From Chloroflexota bacterium (lineage in GTDB: Bacteria; Chloroflexota; Anaerolineae; Anaerolineales; Villigracilaceae): DNA of 42,935 nucleotides. The stretch spans positions 1 through 42,935 of the forward strand of contig VGNE01000031.1 in NCBI GenBank assembly GCA_016866215.1, read 5' to 3'. Below the pieces are notes generated by a model, which did not search any database, had not been told where the DNA came from, and saw only the letters and a list, made by a program, of their open reading frames with translations. Shown here piece after piece: positions 23,194 to 30,789 of this stretch (its first letter is position 1; each line of letters opens with the position of its first letter). Made by a program: the position numbers and the translations under genes.

Positions 23194-24558
23194 ATGTTAT
23201 TAAAACGCATTCAGCTGGGCCTCATTCATGTCGCCGTCGCGATGACCCTCGTCCCGATCAACAGCACGCTTAACCGCGTGATGATCTTCGACCTCGAAAT
23301 CTCAAAGACCCTCGTCTCGATCCTGGCGGTGCTTCCCTATCTGATCTCACCCATTCAAGTTGCCATCGGTTCATTTTCAGACCGTCATCCCATCCTCGGT
23401 TATCGCCGCACACCATACATTCTGATGGGTCTCGTGTTATGTGTGCTGGGTCTGGTCATCTCCCCACGCATCGCATATCTGATCCACGACAACTTTGCAC
23501 TCGGCATCCTGGCAGGCTTGCTCGCCTTTGGTGCATGGGGAATGGGCTTCAACCTCTCGGCAGTCTGCTACCTCTCCCTCGCCTCCGAACTTTCCGGTGA
23601 AAAGGAACGCGGCAAAACCATTGCGACCATGTTCTTCATGATGGTGATCGGTTTAATTGCGACGGGCATCGGATTAAGCCGCATGTTGACAACCTACTCG
23701 CCCGAGACCCTCTCACAGGCCTTTAACGTCGTCGGCGCTTCCGCCCTGACCTTGGGCCTGCTCGGCCTCATCAAACTTGAGCCACGTTCCACTCCCATTT
23801 TCGCCAAGACAGATTCTGGCATCACGATGGACGAAGAAATGCGAAAATGGGGGGATGAAAGGGGGGCAGCCGTGTCCGAGTCATATACCATGAAACAGAT
23901 GACCTCTGCCATCACAGCCAATCCTGTAGCAAAGACATTCTTCATTTACCTGCTTTTACTTCTGGCCGCCATCCTCGGGCAGGACGTTCTGCTCGAACCA
24001 TTCGGCGCGCAAGCCTTTGGAATGTCCATTGAAGCCACCACCCGCATTGTGTCCATCAGCGGCGTTTTCACATTGATCGCTTTTATCATTGCAGGCTTAT
24101 TGGAAGGGCGTCTGCCAAAGAAGGCCGTTGCCCAAACTGGCAACCTCGGCGCGCTCGTTGGTTTCCTGTTTATCATCCTAAGCGGTTGGGTGCACAGCCT
24201 GAATGTATTTTATATTGGCATTATGCTGCTTGGCTTTGGCACGGGTATTTCCACAATTGCAAACCTGTCCTTGATGTTTGACCTGACGGTCCCCGGAAAG
24301 GTCGGCTTGTATATCGGCGCCTGGGGCTTCTCGAATGGCATGTCCCGTTTGACAGGCTTACTGCTGGCCGGAGTTGTGGCGGATGTGGCCACGCAGGTGA
24401 CCAAATCCGCATTAAGCGGGTATCTGATCGTGTTTGGCATCGAAGCCCTGATGCTATTGAGCGCCGCCATCCTGCTGACGCGCATTGATGTTCAGGCGTT
24501 TAGGAAGAAAGTAGAAGGACCATCGTTCGATGACAAGGTGGCATTGGTAGCGGAATAA
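23194..24558 (+). CDS. MFS transporter of the PucC/BCH family
   Basis: A 454-residue, 12-helix major-facilitator protein. Features of the bacteriochlorophyll-antenna PucC/LhaA family are visible: RVMIFDLEISKTLVSIL, YRRTPYILMG, LSSELSGEKERGK-like text (LASELSGEKERGK), and ILGQDVLLEPFGAQAFGMS after the central loop. In phototrophs these proteins help assemble light-harvesting complexes; homologues occur in non-phototrophs with unknown substrates. No other photosynthesis gene is in the window. A regulator and a seven-helix membrane protein follow in the same direction. No strong Shine-Dalgarno is seen. Confidence 0.88.
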   Translation: MLLKRIQLGLIHVAVAMTLVPINSTLNRVMIFDLEISKTLVSILAVLPYLISPIQVAIGSFSDRHPILGYRRTPYILMGLVLCVLGLVISPRIAYLIHDNFALGILAGLLAFGAWGMGFNLSAVCYLSLASELSGEKERGKTIATMFFMMVIGLIATGIGLSRMLTTYSPETLSQAFNVVGASALTLGLLGLIKLEPRSTPIFAKTDSGITMDEEMRKWGDERGAAVSESYTMKQMTSAITANPVAKTFFIYLLLLLAAILGQDVLLEPFGAQAFGMSIEATTRIVSISGVFTLIAFIIAGLLEGRLPKKAVAQTGNLGALVGFLFIILSGWVHSLNVFYIGIMLLGFGTGISTIANLSLMFDLTVPGKVGLYIGAWGFSNGMSRLTGLLLAGVVADVATQVTKSALSGYLIVFGIEALMLLSAAILLTRIDVQAFRKKVEGPSFDDKVALVAE

Positions 24559-24585
24559 TTTTGGAGTCGTGGTACTTGCTCCACG

Positions 24586-24603
24586 CCGACGGCAAGCCGT
24601 CGG
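24586..24603. repeat. Short palindrome before the MerR-like gene
   Basis: CCGACGGC-AA-GCCGTCGG, an 8-bp perfect stem, between the transporter stop codon and the regulator start. The 2-nt centre means the inner pair opens. It resembles the GCCG/CGGC hairpins at 26089 and 28727. Confidence 0.65.
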
Positions 24604-24620
24604 ATTCCAGAGGGCAGAAT

Positions 24621-25241
24621 ATGGCAGAAGAATGGCTTTCCTTAAGTGACGCGGCAGAAGTGTTGGGTGTGCATCCCAGCACGGTCAGGCTTTGGTCCGA
24701 TAAAGGCATACTGCCTGTGCATAAGACCCAGGGCGGGCATCGCCGCTATAAGCGCAGTGAAATTTCCCTTTGGGCAGGATCAAGCCAGAAGTCGCGCGCG
24801 ATCGAGCCTGAGAACATGATGCAGGAAGTCATCCGAAATGTCCGCATGCAAATTTCGGAGGGCAGTCTGCAGGCTGAGTCCTGGTATCAAAAACTGGATG
24901 AGGATGCGCGCGCGCAATATCGCCTGAGCGCGCGTTCGTTGTTCCACGGCTTGATGAATTATGTTTCTGCAAACGGTGAAGACGCGGCTTCGGAGGCCTA
25001 TGCGATTGGGTATGAATATGCCTCGCGGGCCAGGCGCTATAACCTTACTTATGTGGATGCGGCCAAAGCCTTTTTGTTCTTCCGCGATACGTTAATTGAA
25101 TCCATCATCAAAGTATACGGCGATGCAAAGGTGCCGGCTTCCCAGGCAACCCGGATGTATTCAAAGATACACACCTTCACCGACGATATTTTGATCAGCT
25201 TGTTACAAACCTATGAGTCTCTTGGAAATGCCAATCGTTGA
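24621..25241 (+). CDS. MerR-like helix-turn-helix regulator with all-helical C-terminal sensor region
   Basis: A 206-residue protein. Residues ~4-52 form a winged helix-turn-helix of the MerR/excisionase type (LSLSDAAEVLGVHPSTVRLW, then GHRRYKRSEI). Residues ~65-206 are helical, with ARSLFHGLMNYVS, EYASRARRYNLTYVDAAKAF and FLFFRDTLIESIIK, resembling the RsbRD N-terminal/globin-like sensor fold found with such regulators. A TTG-initiated frame 20 codons longer covers a palindrome and was rejected. It lies 62 bp after the PucC-like gene, so it may regulate this locus. The ligand is unknown. Confidence 0.8.
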   Translation: MAEEWLSLSDAAEVLGVHPSTVRLWSDKGILPVHKTQGGHRRYKRSEISLWAGSSQKSRAIEPENMMQEVIRNVRMQISEGSLQAESWYQKLDEDARAQYRLSARSLFHGLMNYVSANGEDAASEAYAIGYEYASRARRYNLTYVDAAKAFLFFRDTLIESIIKVYGDAKVPASQATRMYSKIHTFTDDILISLLQTYESLGNANR

Positions 25242-25297
25242 AATCAGCGTTGATTAAGCCATTCTTCATTGAAGGGCGATCACAAAAGGAGTTTCTC

Positions 25298-26008
25298 ATG
25301 CAAAACATCATGCACTACATCCCCATTCTCACCACGATCATTTCGTTCTCGTTTGCGGTGGTTCTGTACAAACACTGGCGGCGCAAACCGGATGCAAAAT
25401 ATCTGATGTGGTGGACCATCGGCGCCTGCTGTTTTGGCATTGGCACATTGACCGAATCCATTAATGTGTTTGTCGGTTGGAGTATCTTCAATATGAAAGC
25501 CTGGTACATTTCAGGTGCATTGCTGGGCGCATTCCCCCTCGCGCAGGGAACCGTCTATCTTCTGCTTAAGAAGAAAACGGCCGATGTTCTCGCGTGGTTC
25601 TTTATCGTTTATGTTGCGGTGGCATCCATTGCCATACTGCTCGCACCGGTGGATATGTCTCTGGTTGACCCGACCCGATTAACAGGCAAGGTGATGACAT
25701 GGACCTGGGCGCGCCTGTTTTCCATTTTGCCAAACACGTATGCGATGATCTTTCTGGTGGGTGGTGCGGCCTGGTCTGCCATTCAATATGCCCGCAAATT
25801 AAATAGCGGAAGCCGTGTGCTGGGAAACTGGCTGATCGCCATCGGCGCATTGTTCCCCGCCATTGACGGTATATTCACCCGCTTTGGTTATGGGGAATCG
25901 TTTTTTTTCACCAAGCTGATTGGCATCTCCTTGATATGGGCCGGCTACCGCGTTATGACGCAAACTCGAACCGCATCCATTCATGGCGTTCAAACCGCAT
26001 CCGATTAA
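25298..26008 (+). CDS. Seven-helix integral membrane protein, unknown function
   Basis: A 236-residue protein with seven predicted transmembrane helices (~8-25, 35-58, 68-90, 95-116, 138-162, 174-194, 200-218) and short loops. Aromatic-rich helices (MWWTIGACCFGIG, MTWTWARLF) are notable, but no retinal-binding lysine motif or histidine-kinase attachment is seen. AAGGAG precedes the ATG at 25298; a TTG-initiated frame 20 codons longer is disfavoured. It is the third gene of the PucC-like/regulator group. The function is not recognised. Confidence 0.7.
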   Translation: MQNIMHYIPILTTIISFSFAVVLYKHWRRKPDAKYLMWWTIGACCFGIGTLTESINVFVGWSIFNMKAWYISGALLGAFPLAQGTVYLLLKKKTADVLAWFFIVYVAVASIAILLAPVDMSLVDPTRLTGKVMTWTWARLFSILPNTYAMIFLVGGAAWSAIQYARKLNSGSRVLGNWLIAIGALFPAIDGIFTRFGYGESFFFTKLIGISLIWAGYRVMTQTRTASIHGVQTASD

Positions 26009-26060
26009 TAAGGCTCTTTCTCCAACTTAATCCCAGACGGCCACTTTTACTTGGAGTTAG

Positions 26061-26111
26061 CGCAAAACTGTCGGGGTAAGCTCCGGCAGCCGTCCTCGGC
26101 GGCGTTTTGCG
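26061..26111. repeat. Three-way-junction-shaped repeat element
   Basis: An outer stem CGCAAAAC (26061-26068) with GTTTTGCG (26104-26111) encloses two smaller hairpins: TGTCGG/CCGGCA and GCCG-TCCT-CGGC. The core GCCGTCCTCGGCGGCG recurs within 28718-28761. It lies between the seven-helix gene and the Cys-rich remnant. The fold may reflect a mobile repeat or a structured RNA. Confidence 0.6.
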
Positions 26112-26328
26112 AGTAAAACCTGCACCGAAACAATTATTGCTCTGCTCTGGAACGAATTTCCTTGCGATGGACGTGAAGGTGTGTACCCCGCCTGTTCTTT
26201 CCGAGGCTGATCTCAATCAATGCTCATCAGATGTAACGTTTGATCCTGCAAACCAATGCTGCGTGACAGTCCCACCGCAGGAAGCAGGCTGTACTCTTCT
26301 GCAAATCACTTTAAAAGGTTGTGAATAA
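26107..26328 (+). pseudogene. Cys-rich open frame: remnant of a secreted protein or a small Cys-rich protein
   Basis: The frame encodes up to 73 residues with seven cysteines (LLLCSGT, KVCTPP, NQCSSD, NQCCV, AGCTL, KGCE). The spacing and the phrase TFDPANQCC look like the tail of an extracytoplasmic Cys-rich domain rather than noise, and an intrinsic terminator follows the stop codon directly, as for a real 3' end. There is no signal peptide, no ribosome-binding site, and only a TTG start (26107) or an internal ATG (26167). I favour a 5'-truncated remnant cut by the repeat at 26061-26111. Stretch 26009-26390 otherwise holds that repeat, this frame, a terminator and a promoter. Confidence 0.45.
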
Positions 26329-26365
26329 AAAAATCAGGCGTGAGATACGCCCGATTTTCTTTTAT
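26329..26365 (+). terminator. Intrinsic terminator before rsmI
   Basis: AAAATC-A-GGCG pairs with CGCC-C-GATTTT around a 7-nt loop, followed by a T-rich run TTTTCTTTTATT. It immediately follows the stop codon of the Cys-rich frame. Confidence 0.75.
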
Positions 26366-26375
26366 TCAAACGGGG

Positions 26376-26384
26376 TGATAAAAT
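26376..26384 (+). promoter_or_regulatory. Extended -10 directly before rsmI
   Basis: TGATAAAAT is an extended -10 whose hexamer ends 6 bp before the rsmI ATG. There is no Shine-Dalgarno, consistent with a leaderless message. Confidence 0.6.
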
Positions 26385-26390
26385 AACCAA

Positions 26391-27215
26391 ATGGGTATTT
26401 TGTATCTCGTCGCAACACCGATTGGCAATCTGGAGGATATGAGTCCACGCGGGGTGCGAATCCTGCGGGAGTGCATTCTCATCGCCGCAGAAGATACACG
26501 CCATAGCGGCACACTGCTCAAACATTTCGACATCAAAACCCCGCTTACCAGTTACTTTGAACATAACAAACTCAATAAGCTGGATCTCATTCTCGAAAAG
26601 CTTTCCCAGGGTGACGTGGCATTGGTTTCCGACGCAGGCACGCCTGCCATCAACGATCCCGGCTACGAACTCGTCCAAGCCGCCCTCGCCTCCAACTTTA
26701 ACGTCATGCCTGTTCCCGGACCCTCAGCCCCAATCGCTGCCCTGACAGTCTCCGGCCTGCCGACAGATTCATTTTTATATCTCGGTTATCTCCCCCACAA
26801 ATCCAGTGAACGCCGAAAAGCTGTAATGCAAATTGCCGATTTGCAATACACCCTCATCTTCCTCGAATCCCCTCATCGCATTGTGGATTCCCTTGAAGAT
26901 ATCCTCTCCGTTTTAGGTGACCGCCGCATCTGTGTCGCCCGCGAAATGACCAAGATGTACGAAGAATACTGGCGCGGACAAGTCAGCGGCGCGATTGAAC
27001 ATTTCAAGTCCAAAGAGCCTCGCGGCGAGTTTACGCTTGTTGTGGCAGGAAAGAAGAAAGAAGAAAGAACCGTGTGGACAAAGGAAGCGTTATTGAAAGC
27101 AATTAACAAAGAGTTGAAAAAAGAGAAATCTGCAAAAGAGATTTCATCCGAGTTGGCAGAACAAAGCGGCTGGAATAAAAAAGAAATATACGCGTTGGTC
27201 AATCAAAATAGATAA
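26391..27215 (+). CDS. rsmI: 16S rRNA (cytidine-1402-2'-O)-methyltransferase RsmI
   Basis: A 274-residue SAM-dependent methyltransferase of the tetrapyrrole-methylase fold that modifies C1402 in the ribosomal decoding centre. The family motifs are clear: YLVATPIGNLEDMSPRGV, AAEDTRHSGTLLKHF, LVSDAGTPAINDPG and VPGPSAPIAAL. The last ~60 residues are Lys/Glu-rich and form the usual C-terminal helical extension. The gene is preceded by its own terminator-bounded promoter and followed after 10 bp by an S10 peptidase gene, so the two are probably co-transcribed. Confidence 0.95.
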   Translation: MGILYLVATPIGNLEDMSPRGVRILRECILIAAEDTRHSGTLLKHFDIKTPLTSYFEHNKLNKLDLILEKLSQGDVALVSDAGTPAINDPGYELVQAALASNFNVMPVPGPSAPIAALTVSGLPTDSFLYLGYLPHKSSERRKAVMQIADLQYTLIFLESPHRIVDSLEDILSVLGDRRICVAREMTKMYEEYWRGQVSGAIEHFKSKEPRGEFTLVVAGKKKEERTVWTKEALLKAINKELKKEKSAKEISSELAEQSGWNKKEIYALVNQNR

Positions 27216-27225
27216 GGAGCTTAAC

Positions 27226-28713
27226 ATGGCAGAAGAAAAAAAGCCCGAAGAAAAGAAAGACGAAAAGAAGGAAGAAAAACCCATCCCCAAAGATAATCTT
27301 GTCGAGAGCAAGCACTCGGTCAGGATAGGCGGCAGGACGATCAGATACACCGTCACAACAGGGACAATCGTCCTCAAAGAAGAGATCATGGATAAAGAAA
27401 AAGACGCCGAGATCGAAAAGGCCCGCGCACAGATATTCTTTATCGCCTACACAAAAGATGGCGTGAAGGACAAAGGCAAACGCCCGATCACATTTTCATT
27501 CAACGGCGGACCAGGCTCATCCTCCGTGTGGCTGCATATGGGCGTGCTCGGTCCGCGCCGCGTGGTGCTGACCGATGAAGGCGAACTGCCTCCGCCGCCC
27601 TTCAAACTGACAGACAATCAATACTCCATCCTTGACGACACCGATCTCGTTTTCATTGACCCGATGAGCACTGGCTACAGCCGCCCGGTGGAAGGTGAAA
27701 AGTCCAAGGAATGGCATACCTTTACAAAGGATATTGCATCCGTCGGCGATTTCATTCGTTTGTACACTACGCGGTATAACCGCTGGCTCTCGCCAAAATT
27801 CCTCGCGGGCGAATCCTACGGTACCACACGCTCGGCAGGACTCTCAGGCTATTTGCAGGACCGTCACGGCATGATCCTCAACGGACTCATGCTCATCTCC
27901 GCCGTGCTCGATTTCACCACCATTGATTTCAATCTCAACAACGACCTGCCTTACATCCTCTTCCTGCCCGCCTATGCGGCGACGGCCTGGTATCACGGTA
28001 AGTTGAGTTTCAAAGCGCCCTTGCAAACCGTGCTTAAAGAAGCCGAGGAATTTGCAATGGGTGAATATGCCTCCGCCTTGCTTAAAGGCGCATCGCTCAC
28101 ACCCGAGGAGCGCGCCAACATCGTCGAAAAACTTTCACGCTACACCGGCATTTCGCAGGAATTCATCCAACGTAGTAACCTGCGCATTCTTGACCGCCAT
28201 TATTTCAAGGAACTCCTGCGCGAGCGTGGAAAAACCGTCGGCCGTTTGGACAGCCGCTACACCGGCATCGACCGCATCGGCGTTACCGAAACCTATGAGT
28301 ATGATCCACTGTTCGCGCAGGTCTCAGGTCCGTATACTGCGGCGTTCAATGATTACATCCGCACCGAACTCAAATTTGAAACAGACCTGCCTTATGAGAT
28401 CCTCAGTGAAAAAGTGTGGACGAACTGGTCGTACAGTTATTTCCAGAATCAATATCTCAACGTCGCTGAAACATTACGCAGTGCCATGACCTTCAATAAA
28501 TACCTCAAGGTCTTCGTCGCCAACGGCTATTTCGATCTCGGCACGCCCTACTTCGCCACCGAATACACCTTCGATCACCTCGGCCTGGATGCGTCCCTGC
28601 GTAAAAATATCAGCATGGCGTATTATGATGCGGGTCACATGATGTACGTCCACCTGCCTTCGCTCAAAGCCATAAAGAAGGATCTGACGAAATTCATCAA
28701 GGACGCGAGTTGA
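27226..28713 (+). CDS. S10 family serine carboxypeptidase-like protein
   Basis: A 495-residue alpha/beta-hydrolase of peptidase family S10. The oxyanion segment FNGGPGSSS (92-100), the nucleophile elbow GESYG (Ser197), the aspartate region NGYFDLGTP and the histidine in YYDAGHMMYVH are all present, so it should be active as a carboxypeptidase. Odd for this normally secreted family, there is no signal peptide: residues 1-25 are almost entirely Lys/Glu/Pro. AAGGAG precedes the ATG, 10 bp after rsmI. The substrate is unknown; export by another route or a cytoplasmic role are both possible. Confidence 0.9.
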   Translation: MAEEKKPEEKKDEKKEEKPIPKDNLVESKHSVRIGGRTIRYTVTTGTIVLKEEIMDKEKDAEIEKARAQIFFIAYTKDGVKDKGKRPITFSFNGGPGSSSVWLHMGVLGPRRVVLTDEGELPPPPFKLTDNQYSILDDTDLVFIDPMSTGYSRPVEGEKSKEWHTFTKDIASVGDFIRLYTTRYNRWLSPKFLAGESYGTTRSAGLSGYLQDRHGMILNGLMLISAVLDFTTIDFNLNNDLPYILFLPAYAATAWYHGKLSFKAPLQTVLKEAEEFAMGEYASALLKGASLTPEERANIVEKLSRYTGISQEFIQRSNLRILDRHYFKELLRERGKTVGRLDSRYTGIDRIGVTETYEYDPLFAQVSGPYTAAFNDYIRTELKFETDLPYEILSEKVWTNWSYSYFQNQYLNVAETLRSAMTFNKYLKVFVANGYFDLGTPYFATEYTFDHLGLDASLRKNISMAYYDAGHMMYVHLPSLKAIKKDLTKFIKDAS

Positions 28714-28717
28714 TGAC

Positions 28718-28761
28718 ATGCTCAAGCCGCCGTCCTCGGCGGCGGGGCGTCGCGAGAGCAT
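28718..28761. repeat. Hairpin repeat with GCCGTCCTCGGC-type core
   Basis: Outer arms ATGCTC (28718-28723) and GAGCAT (28756-28761) enclose CCGCCG-TCCT-CGGCGG (28727-28742). The core is shared with the element at 26089-26103. It lies between the peptidase stop and the isomerase start codon and could shape translation of the latter. Confidence 0.65.
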
Positions 28762-28773
28762 ATAGGAATATTT

Positions 28774-29835
28774 ATGAATTTAGACAACCTCGATCTCTTC
28801 AAAAAAATAGACACCCAAAACATGCTTGCCCAAATTGACGGGCTGCCCGATCAATTGCAAACCGCATGGGAATTGGGACAGACTCAGCCGCTGCCTGATT
28901 TCAAGGACATCCAAAACATCGTCATCGCCGCGATGGGAGACTCCGCGCTCGCCGCCGAACTGACAGTTGCTTCTGTTTTCTCGAACATGCGCCTCCCCGC
29001 GACCGTTCATCGCAATTACGGCCTGCCTGCAACCGCAAATGGCAAAGGGACTTTGGTCATTTGCATTTCCCATTCAGGGGACACCGAAGAGACGTTGGAT
29101 GCCTTTGAAACTGCGCTGAAACATAAATGCAGTCTGCTTGTCATTTCCACGGGCGGGGAATTGACCAAACGCGCAACCGCAAAAAACATACCCGCCTGGA
29201 AGTTCGGCCACAAAGGCAAAGCCAATGCGGGAATCGCTTATCCATTTGCATTGCTGCTCGCATTATCCGCCCGCCTCGGTTTCATCCCCGACCCAGCGAA
29301 ATATGCCGCTGAAGCCGTCGCCATGATGAAGAGGTCACAGCAGCACATCGTTGCGGATGTGATCGCCGCGAAGAATCCCGCCAAACGCTATGCAGGTCAA
29401 TTGGTGGGACGCTGGGTCACCTTCGTCGGCACTGAAAACCTTGCGCCGGTTGCCAGAAGATGGAAGACACAGATCAATCAACTCGCCAAAGCAGGCGCAA
29501 ATTTTGAGGTCATCCCCGAAGCAAGTCACAACACCTTGCTTGCCACCCTCAACCCGAACCCAACCCTCAACGCCCACACGATGACCCTGTTCATGCGCGC
29601 CCCGAGTGACCATCCCCGCAACCGTTTGCGCTCGGATCTAATGCGCCAGGCATTCATGCTGGAAGGCTTGAACACGGATGTGATCGACGCGCGCGGTGAA
29701 TCCATCATCGCTCATTTGTGGACGCTGATCCTCTTCGGCGATTACATGGCATATTATCTTGCCATGGCGTATGGCATTGACCCATCGGAAGAGAATGCGT
29801 TTCTAGCTTTCAAAGATACGTTAGTAAGAGGTTAG
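28774..29835 (+). CDS. SIS-domain sugar isomerase, bifunctional phosphoglucose/phosphomannose isomerase type
   Basis: A 353-residue protein with two SIS domains. Visible landmarks are a glycine-rich MGDSALAAEL turn, VHRNYGLP, ISHSGDTEETLDAF (phosphate-binding SIS loop), and the ESxHN-like EASHNTLL in the C-terminal Bact_PGI_C region. This matches archaeal/bacterial PGI/PMI enzymes interconverting glucose-6-P, mannose-6-P and fructose-6-P. The usual GGSA sequence is GDSA here. AGGA precedes the ATG. A strong terminator follows, so it ends the rsmI-peptidase-isomerase run. Confidence 0.87.
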   Translation: MNLDNLDLFKKIDTQNMLAQIDGLPDQLQTAWELGQTQPLPDFKDIQNIVIAAMGDSALAAELTVASVFSNMRLPATVHRNYGLPATANGKGTLVICISHSGDTEETLDAFETALKHKCSLLVISTGGELTKRATAKNIPAWKFGHKGKANAGIAYPFALLLALSARLGFIPDPAKYAAEAVAMMKRSQQHIVADVIAAKNPAKRYAGQLVGRWVTFVGTENLAPVARRWKTQINQLAKAGANFEVIPEASHNTLLATLNPNPTLNAHTMTLFMRAPSDHPRNRLRSDLMRQAFMLEGLNTDVIDARGESIIAHLWTLILFGDYMAYYLAMAYGIDPSEENAFLAFKDTLVRG

Positions 29836-29842
29836 TTAAGCG

Positions 29843-29878
29843 AGTAGGTCATGCTTGAAGCATGACCTACTTTTTTTT
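29843..29878. terminator. Bidirectional terminator formed by a GTAGGTCA-type palindrome
   Basis: AGTAGGTCATGCTT and AAGCATGACCTACT flank a single G (29857) and are followed by eight T. It terminates the isomerase transcript and lies at the stop codon of the convergent regulator gene. The palindrome resembles elements at 30596, 41249 and 42777. Confidence 0.88.
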
Positions 29879-30569
29879 ATTTCTTCAGGGGGAGTTTATT
29901 TCCCGCGCCCTGCTTGAACACTTCCACCCACAGGGAACTGGCGAGTTCGAAGCCGATGAGATGATCGTGTCTTTCCATCTTCAGGCGCAGCGGACCTTTG
30001 AACGGGGCGCAACTCAGCAAATGGAACGGGGTGCCAGGCACGAGTCCGAGTTCACCGATGTAGGTCAGTTTTTCAAGGTCATGAGTGCGGATGCGGCTGA
30101 TGAGGCATTCCGAGCCGGAGGGGACGTCAATCAGCGGCACGTCAGCCACGCGGGGCATGACGCCGTCTTTGGAAGGGATCGGCTCACCATGCGGACAGCG
30201 GGTAGGATAGCCCGCGAGTTTGTCCATACGGTCTTCGATCTGGTCGTTGACGCCTCGCTCGAAAGTATCTGCCAGTTCGTGGGCAGTCGCCCAGTCATAT
30301 TTCATCACCTTGACAAGAAAGACTTCCGTCAGGCGGTGACGACGCAGGGAAGGCATGGCAATTTGCTCGCCTTCAGGGGTGAGCGCCACACCGTGATAAG
30401 GTTTATGCGCGAGGTAGCCGTGTTTTTGCAGGCGCTTGACCATGCTGGCAGTTGCCTGCGCCGATGACTCAACTTGCGAAGTCAGAAGCGAAAGCGGGAC
30501 CTGCTGATGATCCTGCTGTAAGCGATAGATTTCTGCAGCATAACGCTGCATGGTATGGCTGACGTTCAT
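29877..30569 (-). CDS. DtxR/MntR-family metal-dependent transcriptional regulator
   Basis: A 230-residue repressor counted from the ATG. Residues ~5-60 are the winged helix-turn-helix (YAAEIYRLQQDHQQVPLSLL, ASMVKRLQKHGYL), ~65-140 the metal-binding dimerisation domain (RRHRLTEVFLVKVM, ELADTFERGVND and the CPHG motif), and ~150-225 an FeoA-like SH3 domain. These proteins repress metal-uptake genes when Fe(II) or Mn(II) is bound. It is divergent from the Fe(III) ABC operon, which it likely controls. A TTG start 6 codons upstream is possible. Confidence 0.93.
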   Translation of the reverse strand: MNVSHTMQRYAAEIYRLQQDHQQVPLSLLTSQVESSAQATASMVKRLQKHGYLAHKPYHGVALTPEGEQIAMPSLRRHRLTEVFLVKVMKYDWATAHELADTFERGVNDQIEDRMDKLAGYPTRCPHGEPIPSKDGVMPRVADVPLIDVPSGSECLISRIRTHDLEKLTYIGELGLVPGTPFHLLSCAPFKGPLRLKMERHDHLIGFELASSLWVEVFKQGAGNKLPLKK

Positions 30570-30595
30570 GCGAGGGGAAAACTCCAAAAATGTAG

Positions 30596-30614
30596 GTCAC
30601 GTTTGCAACGTGAC
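30596..30614. repeat. Palindrome GTCACGTT-TGC-AACGTGAC
   Basis: A perfect 8-bp stem with a 3-nt centre in the divergent region between the DtxR-type gene and the iron transporter operon, followed by GACTGTCAC. It belongs with the other palindromes of this window (29843, 42777). It could double as an operator or a leader hairpin for the regulator. Confidence 0.65.
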
Positions 30615-30623
30615 TGTCACTGT

Positions 30624-30682
30624 AATCTACCTAAAATCTTCAACCAGGTTGAAAACCGTTCTCAACCCAATATAGGTAAATT
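30624..30682. promoter_or_regulatory. Candidate metal-regulator operator region
   Basis: Two inverted copies of TAGGTARATT (minus strand 30624-30633, plus strand 30673-30682) flank a perfect palindrome TTCAACC-A-GGTTGAA (30639-30653). The half-site resembles the TAGGT of DtxR-family boxes. The location between the repressor and the Fe(III) transporter makes it the best operator candidate. No exact iron-box consensus is present. Confidence 0.4.
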
Positions 30683-30719
30683 TTAATACAAATATCTAGA
30701 TTATTCAATTAGCTGTCAT

Positions 30720-30725
30720 TATACT
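30720..30725 (+). promoter_or_regulatory. Candidate -10 of the iron transporter operon
   Basis: TATACT lies 38 bp downstream of the right TAGGTAAATT half-site and 64 bp upstream of the fbpA-like ATG. A poor -35 (TAGATT, 17 bp upstream) fits an activated or repressible promoter. Confidence 0.4.
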
Positions 30726-30789
30726 ACGTCCTATCAGACGAAAGAGATTATCTTTGTCTGCTCATATCAATTTCAAGGAGATTTGTTCG

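Noticed and set aside
25298-26008. Microbial rhodopsin for the seven-helix protein
   Set aside because: The seventh helix has no retinal-binding lysine in a DxxxK-type context, and the overall pattern does not match.
29862-30467. A 201-codon plus-strand frame
   Set aside because: Antisense to the DtxR-type regulator, whose domains are complete.
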